From: Dechloromonas sp.
Lineage (GTDB): Bacteria; Pseudomonadota; Gammaproteobacteria; Burkholderiales; Rhodocyclaceae
Reading direction: 5' to 3'
Assembly: GCA_011391255.1 (NCBI GenBank)
Contig: JAABQV010000006.1
Location: forward strand, 109,044 to 173,043
Length of the DNA stretch: 64,000 nucleotides
In this document: positions 8,450-18,379 of the stretch, piece after piece
Position numbering within the stretch: position 1 is the first letter of the stretch
Layout of the letters: each line of letters starts with the position of its first letter
Program-made: the position numbers and the translations under genes
The notes under the pieces: model-generated
What the model saw: only the letters and a program-made list of their open reading frames with translations
Told to the model about the DNA's origin: nothing
Database searches by the model: none

Positions 8450-9694
8450 TTAGAAAAGCGTAAATTTACTCGTCGATTCATTGTAGCGAACCAATCCGTA
8501 CCAGATTAGCAAGAGCCCGCCAGAAACCAGCAATGCCCAACCCCAGCCACCCATCATTTCCGGCAGATAAGCCTGAAATCCTACCCGGGTCATCTCAAAG
8601 GTTTCGAGATTGCTCTCGTCGATCGCTGTGATATTGAACTTCTTGAACAATGAACTGGCGACAGAGCCAATCCAGGCGAAGAAAAACATCGCCACCCAAA
8701 GCTTGATGTGCCCTTCGCCCATGCGCCATAAGCCACCAGAGGCACAGCCACCGGCGAAGATCATGCCAATGCCGAAGATGAAACCCCCCATAAGCGAACC
8801 AATCCAGAACGTCGGTGGAATGGCAACATAGGGATCGATGACTTTCTTTTCGAACAACAATGCGGCGATCGGTATCCCTATCGCGAGGGCCAGCATCACT
8901 GCTTTTGTCATGTCACCCTCGGCCGTAACGAAGGGTTCACGGAAAGCGCGGGCAAAGCACAGCCGTGAGCGGTGCATGACGAAACCGATTGCAAACCCGG
9001 CAAGGATGATTAGCGCACGAATCGCTAACTGCTCGTTCCCGGAACCGTACCAACTAGTGGCCCAGAGCATGACGCCAACCAGAGTTATCAGACCAGCCAG
9101 CGGGTAGAATTTTTTAACTGCCGGCGGCACAACCAACGAAGGCGGTGGCTCGGTGCCCCACTCGATATTTTCCAGCGTCCACAACAGGAGCTTGACGCCG
9201 AGGGCCGCCCCCAGCAACAGGCCAGCCCACATTGCCCAGCCGGCCGGCGATGAGTGCAGCACCGGGTTGAAAAAACCGCCGGTTGTACAACCTCCGGCCA
9301 AAGCTGCGCCGATACCCATCATGCCGCCACCCAGCGCCGCCCAGAGAAACTCTTGCTTGGGCGGGAGATTCGGCGCAAATTGCCTTGAGAGCAATGCCGC
9401 TGTAAATGCACCCAAAACAAGCAGCGAATTCATCAGGGACATCCGGTGCGTCAGGAAGCCGTCCAGTTCCGAGGGTATGCCGAGCGCCGGGCCAAGGCCG
9501 ATCAAATTGTTGATCCAGTCGCCCCAGAATTTGACACCGCCAAAGACCCCCCAGAACGTGCCATTTACCATCAGGCCGAAAATAACCAGAAGCAGAAACA
9601 TGGCGCCAAGAAAAGGTGACCATTCGTTAACAAAAACCTTTTGGTAATCCGACTTGAATCCACTAACCCAAACATTACCAGCTTCGTTTGCCAT
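8450..9694 (-). CDS. YeeE/YedE (TsuA-like) sulfur-compound transporter
   Basis: Multi-TM ORF with GGCTTGGFFNP, SRLCFARAFREP and GGCASGGLWRMGEGH Cys motifs. Confidence 0.87.
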   Translation of the reverse strand: MANEAGNVWVSGFKSDYQKVFVNEWSPFLGAMFLLLVIFGLMVNGTFWGVFGGVKFWGDWINNLIGLGPALGIPSELDGFLTHRMSLMNSLLVLGAFTAALLSRQFAPNLPPKQEFLWAALGGGMMGIGAALAGGCTTGGFFNPVLHSSPAGWAMWAGLLLGAALGVKLLLWTLENIEWGTEPPPSLVVPPAVKKFYPLAGLITLVGVMLWATSWYGSGNEQLAIRALIILAGFAIGFVMHRSRLCFARAFREPFVTAEGDMTKAVMLALAIGIPIAALLFEKKVIDPYVAIPPTFWIGSLMGGFIFGIGMIFAGGCASGGLWRMGEGHIKLWVAMFFFAWIGSVASSLFKKFNITAIDESNLETFEMTRVGFQAYLPEMMGGWGWALLVSGGLLLIWYGLVRYNESTSKFTLF

Positions 9695-9819
9695 GCCCGC
9701 CTCCATGAATAACAGCCAAAACAGCACAATCACTGAACTTCAGTGTACCCCCGGGCAGCATTGAATAGCGATTCGACTGTCAATACCCCGGCAGATCGAG
9801 CTCTGACCGCTACCGCAAA

Positions 9820-10944
9820 TTATAGAATCGGCAGCCCTTGCTGCTCGCCCCGCTCATAAACGACATTAGCCCGACCAACAATCAAAGGATCAAGATTGCC
9901 GATATGCTCGTTATCCTTGTTCTGGTAGGGCAGTTTATGCAAAACGTAGCGCATCGCGTTAAGCCGCGCGCGCTTTTTGCAGTTGGACTTGATCACCGTC
10001 CACGGCGCGTCAGCAGTATCCGTATGGAAGAACATGGCTTCCTTGGCTTTGGTGTAATCATCCCACTTGTCGAGTGAGGCGAGGTCGATTGGTGATAGCT
10101 TCCACTGCTTGAGCGGGTGCACCTTGCGCTCGCCAAAACGCCGGCGCTGCTCTTCGCGGCTAACCGAAAACCAGAACTTGATCAGGTGTGTCCCGTTACG
10201 GACCAGCATGCGCTCGAACTCCGGCGCCTGACGGACAAACTCGGCGTATTCCTGAGCCGAACAAAAACCCATGACGTGCTCGACTCCCGCCCGGTTGTAC
10301 CAGGAGCGATCAAGCAGAACAATCTCGCCGCGGGTCGGCAGATGCTGCACATAACGCTGAAAATACCACTGTCCCTGCTCGATCTCGCTCGGTTTTTCCA
10401 GCGCCACAACGCGTGCACCGCGCGGGTTCAAATGCTCCATCAGGCGCTTTATGGTGCCGCCCTTACCGGCTGCATCACGCCCTTCAAACAGAATGACAAC
10501 CTTCTGCCCGGTTTCCTTGACCCAGGCTTGCAACTTGAGCAATTCGACCTGCAGGCGGTATTTCTGGCGCTCGTAATTGCGCCGCTGCATCAGGTTCTTG
10601 TACGGGTAGCCACCATCGCGCCAGTCCTTGACCAGCTCTTCATCCGGGTTCAGTGCCAGGTCTTTACTCTTGACGCCCTGCTGCTGCAATAAGCCACGCA
10701 GCAAAGCCACTGATTCATCAATCGGCATGCCGGAAATAACGTCACGCATGGCACCCAATTTTGACTCCTGGGCGCCGTCGACCGCAGCATTCACGGCAAA
10801 TCCTTCAATACCGTTCTTGCTCAGATCAGGCGGGATGTCGCCCTTGGCTACGGCGCGGTTTTGGACGCGCGGCGATGCCGCTTTTTTTACCATTGCCGGC
10901 TTGGGGGAATCCGCAATTTTTTTTGTAACCATGCCTGTCTCCAT
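9820..10944 (-). CDS. ppk2: polyphosphate kinase 2 family protein
   Basis: FEGRDAAGKGGTIKRLMEHLNPRGARVVAL...LLDRSWYNRAGVEHVMGF; PPK2 Walker and lid motifs. Confidence 0.92.
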   Translation of the reverse strand: METGMVTKKIADSPKPAMVKKAASPRVQNRAVAKGDIPPDLSKNGIEGFAVNAAVDGAQESKLGAMRDVISGMPIDESVALLRGLLQQQGVKSKDLALNPDEELVKDWRDGGYPYKNLMQRRNYERQKYRLQVELLKLQAWVKETGQKVVILFEGRDAAGKGGTIKRLMEHLNPRGARVVALEKPSEIEQGQWYFQRYVQHLPTRGEIVLLDRSWYNRAGVEHVMGFCSAQEYAEFVRQAPEFERMLVRNGTHLIKFWFSVSREEQRRRFGERKVHPLKQWKLSPIDLASLDKWDDYTKAKEAMFFHTDTADAPWTVIKSNCKKRARLNAMRYVLHKLPYQNKDNEHIGNLDPLIVGRANVVYERGEQQGLPIL

Positions 10945-10990
10945 CGAATTACTCGAAAGAGACTATTTCACGGCAAAGCGCTGCTTTTGT

Positions 10991-11446
10991 CTAGTCCAGA
11001 AACTCAGCGGGTATCACTGCCCGCAGTACCGTTTGCGTCTCGCCTTGGCGCGTGCGATTGGATAACCACCAAAGCGCCCCTTTTTTGATCGTCCAATCTG
11101 ATTCGTAACCAGCCAGGAGCAAGGAAGCCATGCGCCCCAGCGAAGGCTGGTGGCCAATAATCAAAACCGAACCGCTGGCCGCCGGCCAGTTTGATGCAGC
11201 AATCAATTCGGAAACACAGGCCTCGGGGGCGATCTTGCGTACCGTCTCAAAAGGCATTTTGAGGGCTTCAGCCGTTTGCCGCGTGCGCACCGCCGGGCTC
11301 GCAATAATGCGTAAATCACGCGGCTGATGCTCCCTTATCCATTTGGCCATGACGCGCGCCTGCTTTTCCCCGCGCTCAGTCAGGCGGCGCTTCATGTCAT
11401 CCTCGCCATCTTCGGCTTCAGCGTGTCGCCAGAGCAGCAGGTCCAT
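10991..11446 (-). CDS. sixA: phosphohistidine phosphatase SixA-like
   Basis: MDLLLWRHAEAEDGEDDMKRRLTERGEKQARVMAKWI...LIIGHQPSLGRM; histidine phosphatase RHA motif. Confidence 0.87.
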   Translation of the reverse strand: MDLLLWRHAEAEDGEDDMKRRLTERGEKQARVMAKWIREHQPRDLRIIASPAVRTRQTAEALKMPFETVRKIAPEACVSELIAASNWPAASGSVLIIGHQPSLGRMASLLLAGYESDWTIKKGALWWLSNRTRQGETQTVLRAVIPAEFLD

Positions 11447-11545
11447 ATTGGTTTCCCTCGAAAAAGCCGGCATCTTGTTCCCCGAATGTTACGGCAACAT
11501 TTCAGCGGCCTTGGCATCATTGAGCAAGTGATAAGATCAATTATC

Positions 11546-12046
11546 ATGAACGAACTCGAAATCCTGGCCGAAAAAGTCGGCAACGAATTACTCAGCCGTG
11601 GCGAGTGGCTAACCACCGCCGAATCATGCACCGGCGGCTGGGTGGCGCAAAGTATCACCGCCATTGCCGGCAGCTCCGGCTGGTTTGAGCGTGGCTTTGT
11701 GACCTACTCCAACGCCGCCAAGATTGACATGCTGGGCGTTACCGAAACGACGCTGGAACGTCACGGCGCAGTCTCCGAAGCAACCGCTCGCGCCATGGCG
11801 CAAGGTGCTTTGGCACACAGCGGCGCCAACTGGGCGGTCAGCATTACCGGCATTGCCGGGCCCGGCGGCGGTTCGCCGGAGAAGCCTGTCGGCACCGTCT
11901 GCTTTGCCTGGGCATCAAAAGAGGGTGGCTGCGAAGCGCAAACCTGCCATTTCAACGGCGAGCGCGCAAAGGTTCGTGAGCTATCGGTGCGCCATGCGCT
12001 ATTCAGCTTGCTTCAGCGGCTATCAAGCACGACGTTGAATGCATGA
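11546..12046 (+). CDS. pncC: CinA C-terminal family nicotinamide-nucleotide amidohydrolase (PncC)
   Basis: MNELEILAEKVGNELLSRGEWLTTAESCTGGWVAQSITAIAGSSGWFERGFVTYSNAAKIDMLGV...SITGIAGPGGGSPEKPVGTVCFAW; internal ATG start chosen within ORF 11327-12046. Confidence 0.92.
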   Translation: MNELEILAEKVGNELLSRGEWLTTAESCTGGWVAQSITAIAGSSGWFERGFVTYSNAAKIDMLGVTETTLERHGAVSEATARAMAQGALAHSGANWAVSITGIAGPGGGSPEKPVGTVCFAWASKEGGCEAQTCHFNGERAKVRELSVRHALFSLLQRLSSTTLNA

Positions 12047-12102
12047 GGCACTGATTCCCCATTGGTTGCGGTCAACCGTCAAAAACAGCCAAAAATTTGT
12101 GC

Positions 12103-13248
12103 TTAGTGAATAAAACGTCCGTCACGGCTGACGATCGATAGATCAACAAAGCGCGAGCCTTCATGATCGCCGGGCGCGTAGCGCACACCAAGCCCGCCGA
12201 GGTCATAACGCGATGACTCCAGCGAGCGGATCAACCCGGCTCGCGTCAGATCGCCGCCAGCTGCGCGCAAGCCCTTGACCAAGGCCTTGGCTGTCAGGTA
12301 ACCCTCAAGGGCGCCATAACTAAACTCCTGCCTGCTGTTCGCTTTCAGCAAGGCATCCTGATACTCACGCGAGATCAGATGCTTGCGCTCGGCCGGGCTC
12401 GGCACCACCTGTGAAAACACCATCCCCGCTGCCTGCGGGCCAAGGGCACTGGCGATCTGCGTTGAGCCTGAATTGACACCCATGAAATTAGTCTTCAGCC
12501 CGGCCACGCGAGCCTTCTGGATAAACTTGAGGTAAAAGTCACTAGAGCCGTGGTTGAACAACATATCCGGTTTTTGGTCGGCGAGCAGCTTGAGCATCGT
12601 ATCAATCTCGCCATCCTTGGCATCGCCCTTGAATGGAATCGCCACGGCCAACTGCATTCCCAACTCAGCGCCGATGGCTTTGACGTTCTCCAGATGACTG
12701 CGCCCGACTTCTGAGTCCGCATGCAAAAACCCCACCGTTTTCAGGCCGATTGTCTTTCCCCACTGCATCAAGGCACGAAATTCATCGCGATGTTCAGCAC
12801 GAACCGGAAAAACATAAGGCTGATAGGGGCGGCGCATGGTTGGAGAACCGGCCATTGGGCCGAAGAAAGGCACCTTGAGTTCGCTGGCCACCTTCATCAC
12901 GCCATTCGATGGGCCGCCCTCAATCGAACCAAACAGAATGAAAGCGCCATCTGCAACCAACTGCCGGGCATTGGCCTCGGCCTTGGCGCTACTGTTTTCA
13001 TCATCCAGCACGCGCAGCACGATTTTGCGGCCATTGATCCCGCCAGCTGCGTTAGCCGCATCGAGATACAAACGAACCCCCTCAGCAGCGGCCAAACCGT
13101 AAGAATTTTTGCCGCCCTGCAACGCAATACTCTGGCCGATGACGAGTTCTTTTTCGCTGACACCGGTTTCGGCAAAGCTGACCTGAATCCCAATCGCGCT
13201 GCAAGCGGCGGCAATCCATAATTGACGGAGAAAAGAGAGTTTGGTCAT
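12103..13248 (-). CDS. ABC transporter periplasmic ligand-binding protein (LivK-like)
   Basis: Signal peptide then GVSEKELVIGQSIALQGGKNSYGLAAAEGVRLYLDAANAAGGINGRKIVLRVLDDE; Peripla_BP_6 style. Confidence 0.87.
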   Translation of the reverse strand: MTKLSFLRQLWIAAACSAIGIQVSFAETGVSEKELVIGQSIALQGGKNSYGLAAAEGVRLYLDAANAAGGINGRKIVLRVLDDENSSAKAEANARQLVADGAFILFGSIEGGPSNGVMKVASELKVPFFGPMAGSPTMRRPYQPYVFPVRAEHRDEFRALMQWGKTIGLKTVGFLHADSEVGRSHLENVKAIGAELGMQLAVAIPFKGDAKDGEIDTMLKLLADQKPDMLFNHGSSDFYLKFIQKARVAGLKTNFMGVNSGSTQIASALGPQAAGMVFSQVVPSPAERKHLISREYQDALLKANSRQEFSYGALEGYLTAKALVKGLRAAGGDLTRAGLIRSLESSRYDLGGLGVRYAPGDHEGSRFVDLSIVSRDGRFIH

Positions 13249-13281
13249 AGGTGCTCCTTAACGGCAGTTTTGTCAGTCAGT

Positions 13282-16200
13282 TCAGCTCGGCAACGGCTCA
13301 AACAACGCAGCCAGATCATCAGTACCAAATTTAACATCAACACTGCGATCCTCGGACAAAATCCCCGCCGCCAACTCCGCCTTGCGTTCCTGCAAGGCGA
13401 GAATTTTCTCTTCGATACTGCCGCCGACAATCAGCTTGTAGACGAACACCGGCTTGTCCTGACCTAGTCGATGAGCGCGGTCAGTGGCCTGGTTTTCAAC
13501 CGCCGGATTCCACCACGGATCGTAATGAATCACGGTATCGGCAGCGGTCAGATTGAGGCCGACCCCACCGGCTTTCAGGCTGATCAGGAAAACCGGAACT
13601 TCGCCCTCCTGGAACTTGCGGATCGGCGCTTCGCGGTCGGTCGTATCGCCAGTCAGGATCACGTAGCGAATCCCGGCAAGATCCAGCTCATGCTCAATCA
13701 GCGCCAACATGCTGGTGAATTGCGAGAATACGAGGATGCGGCGGCCTTCATCGACCAGCTCCGGCAGCATCGCCATCAACAGATCGAGCTTGGCACGCTC
13801 CTTGACCTTTTTGGCGGCATTTGCCTTGACCAGGCGCGGGTCGCAGCAGACCTGGCGCAACTTGAGCAGGGCGTCAAGAATGACGATCTGGCTGCGGCTA
13901 AAACCCTTGATGGCGATTTCTTCGCGCACCTTGGCGTCCATCGCCGCCCGCACGGTTTCGTAAAGGTCGCGCTGGCTGCCTTCGAGCTCGACGCTGCGCA
14001 CGATGATGGTTTTCGGCGGCAACTCTTGCGCCACATCTTCTTTTTTGCGGCGCAGGATAAAGGGGCGAATGCGCCGGGCCAGCAACTCGCGGCGCTGCTT
14101 GTCGCCGACCTTTTCGATTGGCGTCCGCCAGTGCTTGGTGAATTGCCGGTTATCACCGAGGAAGCCGGGCAGGAGAAAGTCAAACTGGCTCCACAACTCG
14201 CCGAGATGGTTCTCCAGCGGCGTACCGGTGATGCACAGGCGATGCCGCGCAACAATTTTGCGCACTGCTTCAGCGCCCTGACTGCGGGCATTTTTTACCG
14301 TTTGCGCTTCGTCGAGAATGAGCAGGTGGTAGCTGTGCTGCATTAACTCATCGGCGTCGCGCCAGAGCAGCGGATAGGTGGTCAACACGACGTCGCTGCT
14401 GGCGATTTCTTCAAAGCGGCTCTTGCGCTCCGGGCCGTGCAGCGAAAGCACCTTGAGGCTCGGCGCGAAACGCGCGGCTTCGTTCTTCCAGTTGAAAATC
14501 AGCGAGGTCGGCAGAACAATCAGCGCCGGTTTATCGAGGCGACCGGCTTCTTTTTCGAGCAGCAGATGCGCCAGCGCCTGTGCCGTTTTACCGAGCCCCA
14601 TGTCGTCAGCCAGAATGCCTGCCAAGCCCTGCTCGCGCAGGAACTGCAACCAAGCCAGGCCTTCTTTCTGGTACGGCCGCAATTCGAGGCAAAGGCCTTG
14701 CGGTGGATCAATCTGGGTAATACCTTGCGCACCACGTAACTTGTCGGCGAGCGCCAGAATGTCGCCCTGCCCCTTGAATTGCCAGCGGCTGGTGTCGTTA
14801 AGGTCGGCCAGACGCGGCGCATCGAAACGCGAAACACGCAGGGTATCGCCGCCGCTAAAGCCGTCAAAGAGATCAATCAAGGTCGCCGCCAGCGGCTTGA
14901 TACGCCCGGCCGGCACGCGCAAACGTTTGCCACCCGGCGTGTGCAACTCAACCGGATCATCGTCGGGAATCAAGACCAGTTGCAGCGAATCAAGCCAGCG
15001 GCCGTCACGGCGAAACAGTGCCGCCAGCAGGGGTGCCAGTGGCAAGCGCTGGCCTTCGACAATAATCCCCATGTCGAGGTTGAACCAGCCATTGTCGGAC
15101 TCGACCAGATCGGCTTCCCAGCCCTCGACCTCAAGCACATGGTGGCGGAAATCTTCGGGGAAATTAATCTGCCAACCCGCTGCCTTCAGGAGTGGAAGGT
15201 AGTGTTCAATGAAAAACGGCCAGTCACTTTCATGCGCCAGTCCGTAAATACCGTCTGGCGGATGGCCGAAGGTGTACAGCGTATGACCCGGAATTTTTTC
15301 CAGCCCGCTCTCGGCCAGCGCGCTGAGTGCCGCCGTCTCGGCTTCCGGACGGCGCTTGAGGCGAACCGTTTCGCCCTCGGGCAAGGTGATGAATTCCTGC
15401 CGGCTATCCGGACGAATGTCGGCATCGGCATAACGGAAAACCACCTTGGCAACATCAAACGGCCCGCCGCTATAGCTATGCGGATAATCGCGCCAACCCC
15501 GGTAGCCATGGGTGTGCACCGTATCAAGTTGAAGAATTGCCTGGAGCGGCGCATCAATCAGACGCAGACGGGCGCCGGCATCCTCTGCCGGCGCTGGCAA
15601 TTCGGGCGCCAACTCGGAGAGAGCCTCGGCAACCAGCACCGCCTCGCGCGCCGACAGCGGCGGCAGATTGAACAGCCGGTTGATGACCGCCGGATTGCCG
15701 CTGACCTCAAGCGGCCCCATCTCACCCTCAGTCAAATCGAGGTACCAAGGCGGGTCGACCGTAACAATGATTTCGGCCGCCGGCTCCGGGCGCAGCGAGG
15801 GTCGCTGAAAACCTTTTTGATCAATCTGCCAGCCGACACTCGCCGGCCGCTGCCCGCCTGCCTGCAACGGCAAGCCAAGATCATTCTCGGCATAGAGGCG
15901 ATGACTTTGCAGCATGCGCTGGAGGATTTCAGCCCCTTTTTTCGGGCCCAGACCAAACGCCCGCAATGGGCTCTCGTGACTACGCTCGGCCCAAATCAGA
16001 CGGAGGATGACGAGGTCCTCTTCGTTGACGAACTGCGGTGGCGTGACCAGCGCACGATCAACTTTCCACCACTCCTCGGCACTCTCGGGAAATTTACCCT
16101 TGCGGATTTCAACGCCAAAATGGCGCTGATCGGACGACCACTTAAGGATGTAAAAAAGTTGCTGGCGGGTGGTGCTTGGGCGCGCTTTTTTCTTGGCAAC

Positions 16201-16560
16201 CGCAATCGAAGCCCGCCGCAGATCTTCAACCCAGGAGAGCACGCCGGTGCTGACGCGATCCGCCTTAGGGGCACTTTCATCGACGGCGCGGAGCATAACG
16301 GCCGCCACATGCTTGCAGTGATGGCCAACCGGACAAGTGCAGGCGCTGATCAACATCACCCCGCCGCGCGACTCGATCAGGCGGACAACCACGGCGTAGG
16401 GGGCTTTGGCGGTTCCCGGCACGATGGCACGAATCGCCATCGGCTCGACTTCGAGCTCGCGCACCAGGTCAACATAGGGCTCCGCCTTGGCGATAGCACG
16501 CTTGTCAAACCAGCCGAGCACCCCATCTTTGGTGAGGTCGTTGAATGAGTCTATTGCCAT
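13282..16560 (-). CDS. SWIM zinc finger + SNF2-family helicase
   Basis: SWIM-type CTCPVGHHCKHVAAVMLRA at N-terminus; LADDMGLGKTAQALAHLLL, LLILDEAQTVKN, GGVGLNLTAADTVIHYDPWWNPAVENQATDRAHRLGQ helicase motifs. Confidence 0.92.
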   Translation of the reverse strand: MAIDSFNDLTKDGVLGWFDKRAIAKAEPYVDLVRELEVEPMAIRAIVPGTAKAPYAVVVRLIESRGGVMLISACTCPVGHHCKHVAAVMLRAVDESAPKADRVSTGVLSWVEDLRRASIAVAKKKARPSTTRQQLFYILKWSSDQRHFGVEIRKGKFPESAEEWWKVDRALVTPPQFVNEEDLVILRLIWAERSHESPLRAFGLGPKKGAEILQRMLQSHRLYAENDLGLPLQAGGQRPASVGWQIDQKGFQRPSLRPEPAAEIIVTVDPPWYLDLTEGEMGPLEVSGNPAVINRLFNLPPLSAREAVLVAEALSELAPELPAPAEDAGARLRLIDAPLQAILQLDTVHTHGYRGWRDYPHSYSGGPFDVAKVVFRYADADIRPDSRQEFITLPEGETVRLKRRPEAETAALSALAESGLEKIPGHTLYTFGHPPDGIYGLAHESDWPFFIEHYLPLLKAAGWQINFPEDFRHHVLEVEGWEADLVESDNGWFNLDMGIIVEGQRLPLAPLLAALFRRDGRWLDSLQLVLIPDDDPVELHTPGGKRLRVPAGRIKPLAATLIDLFDGFSGGDTLRVSRFDAPRLADLNDTSRWQFKGQGDILALADKLRGAQGITQIDPPQGLCLELRPYQKEGLAWLQFLREQGLAGILADDMGLGKTAQALAHLLLEKEAGRLDKPALIVLPTSLIFNWKNEAARFAPSLKVLSLHGPERKSRFEEIASSDVVLTTYPLLWRDADELMQHSYHLLILDEAQTVKNARSQGAEAVRKIVARHRLCITGTPLENHLGELWSQFDFLLPGFLGDNRQFTKHWRTPIEKVGDKQRRELLARRIRPFILRRKKEDVAQELPPKTIIVRSVELEGSQRDLYETVRAAMDAKVREEIAIKGFSRSQIVILDALLKLRQVCCDPRLVKANAAKKVKERAKLDLLMAMLPELVDEGRRILVFSQFTSMLALIEHELDLAGIRYVILTGDTTDREAPIRKFQEGEVPVFLISLKAGGVGLNLTAADTVIHYDPWWNPAVENQATDRAHRLGQDKPVFVYKLIVGGSIEEKILALQERKAELAAGILSEDRSVDVKFGTDDLAALFEPLPS

Positions 16561-16562
16561 GT

Positions 16563-18083
16563 TCAGTTGATCAGTTTGGCGGCGAGCAAGGCCAGTAGAA
16601 GGGCGACAATGATCAGCCAGCGATTTTGTTGCTGCTGGGCAAGGATCAGGCGCTCAAGTTGCGGTGCGAGATCGGTCTTTGGGGGCTGAGACAAGGACTG
16701 ATGAACCAAGCGCGGCAATTGAGGCAAGCGGCGCGCCAGATAAGGCGCTTCCTGCTTGAAGTTGCGCAGCAGTCCGCGCCAGCCCATCTGCTCACTCATC
16801 CAGCGCTCAAGGAAGGGCTTGGCGGTTTTCCACAGATCCAGTTCAGGATCGAGCTGACGGCCGAGACCTTCAATATTGAGCAGCGTTTTCTGCAGCAGAA
16901 CCAGTTGTGGCTGGATTTCAACATTGAAGCGGCGCGAGGCCTGGAACAGGCGCAGCAACACTTTGCCGAAAGAAATATCTTTCAGCGGACGGTCAAAAAT
17001 CGGCTCGCAAACTGCGCGAATCGCCGCCTCAAACTCATCAACCCGCGTATCGGCAGGCGCCCAGCCGGATTCAATGTGCGCTTCGGCAACCCGCTTGTAG
17101 TCACGCCGGAAGAAGGCAAGGAAATTCTGCGCGAGGTAGTTTTTGTCGTTGTCGGTCAGCGTACCGACGATGCCGAAATCAAGCGCAATGTAACGCCCGT
17201 CCGGGGCAACAAAAATATTGCCGGGATGCATGTCGGCATGAAAAAAACCATCGCGGAACACCTGAGTGAAGAAAATCTCGACCCCGGACGCCGAAAGTTT
17301 GCTGAGATCAACACCGTCGTCGCGCAATTTATCGATCTGCGAAATCGGCGTGCCGCTCATGCGCTCCATCACCATCACCGTCGACGTGCACCAGTCCCAA
17401 TGCACCTCCGGCACCAGCAGCAAGGATGAATCAACAAAGTTGCGGCGCAACTGGGAGGCATTGGCCGCCTCGCGCATCAAGTCGAGCTCGTCGTGCAGGT
17501 ATTTGCCAAACTCGGCAACCACTTCCCGTGGCTTGAGACGTTTGCCATCTGACCAGAGCATTTCGAGCAGCATGGCGAAGGTATCGAGCAGACCCAGATC
17601 GTGGTCGATCACCCCGAGCATATTGGGTCGCAAAATCTTGACCGCGACTTCGTGACCGCCGTCCTCTTCCTTGAGGCGGGCAAAATGTACCTGGGCAATC
17701 GAGGCCGAGGCAATCGGCGTCGGGTCAAAAGCAGCGAATACCTCACTCGCCGGACGCCCGTAGGCCTTTTCGATTTCCGCCAGCGCCAGATCCGACTCAA
17801 ACGGCGGGACGCTGTCCTGCAGCTTGGCCAACTCGTCGGCAATGTCCGCCGGCATCAGGTCGCGACGGGTTGATAACACCTGACCGAATTTAACGAATAT
17901 CGGCCCCAGCTCCTCCAGAGCCAGGCGCAAGCGCTCGGCACGCGGCGCCGAAAGATCGCGCCAGAACTGCAATGAATTGGCCAGCCTGACCAGCCGCCCG
18001 CTGGGTTCGTGTTCAAGCACCAATTCGTCGAGGCCGTAGCGACTGGCGACGGAGGCAATCTTGAGCAGGCGAAACAGGCGCAT
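16563..18083 (-). CDS. ubiB: UbiB/AarF-family ubiquinone biosynthesis kinase-like protein
   Basis: [37 protein letters not shown]...[29 protein letters not shown]-terminal TM. Confidence 0.93.
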   Translation of the reverse strand: MRLFRLLKIASVASRYGLDELVLEHEPSGRLVRLANSLQFWRDLSAPRAERLRLALEELGPIFVKFGQVLSTRRDLMPADIADELAKLQDSVPPFESDLALAEIEKAYGRPASEVFAAFDPTPIASASIAQVHFARLKEEDGGHEVAVKILRPNMLGVIDHDLGLLDTFAMLLEMLWSDGKRLKPREVVAEFGKYLHDELDLMREAANASQLRRNFVDSSLLLVPEVHWDWCTSTVMVMERMSGTPISQIDKLRDDGVDLSKLSASGVEIFFTQVFRDGFFHADMHPGNIFVAPDGRYIALDFGIVGTLTDNDKNYLAQNFLAFFRRDYKRVAEAHIESGWAPADTRVDEFEAAIRAVCEPIFDRPLKDISFGKVLLRLFQASRRFNVEIQPQLVLLQKTLLNIEGLGRQLDPELDLWKTAKPFLERWMSEQMGWRGLLRNFKQEAPYLARRLPQLPRLVHQSLSQPPKTDLAPQLERLILAQQQQNRWLIIVALLLALLAAKLIN

Positions 18084-18379
18084 GGATAGGGCAGGAGCAA
18101 AAGAAGACGATGTTAACACGCGCGCGCCTTTGCCTGCTTGCCAACCGTGCGCAAGAGAGTGATCGAAAGAGGGGGGAGATGATTCAGGTTGCCGCGTAAT
18201 ATGTGCTGCACCTCAAGCCGAAGAAAGAAATGCGGCAACGAGTTGAGGCGTCGTTCAAGCTTTCGGTGATCTTGTGAGCTGCTTGATGATGCCTGCTCAG
18301 CAAGTGATTCGCTCCCGTTCCAAATAAGCGCTATGATCAATTCAGATATCATCAGGACACCAAGCTGGATTGATTTCAT

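Noticed and set aside
14779-16548. Long + strand ORF (589 aa) antisense to the SNF2 helicase
   Set aside because: Opposite strand of a clear SNF2 gene; composition typical of antisense frames in GC-rich DNA; no recognisable domain.
13282-18083. SNF2 helicase plus UbiB considered as a defense (DISARM/BREX-like) locus
   Set aside because: No methylase, nuclease, phospholipase or other defense partner nearby; neighbours are housekeeping genes.
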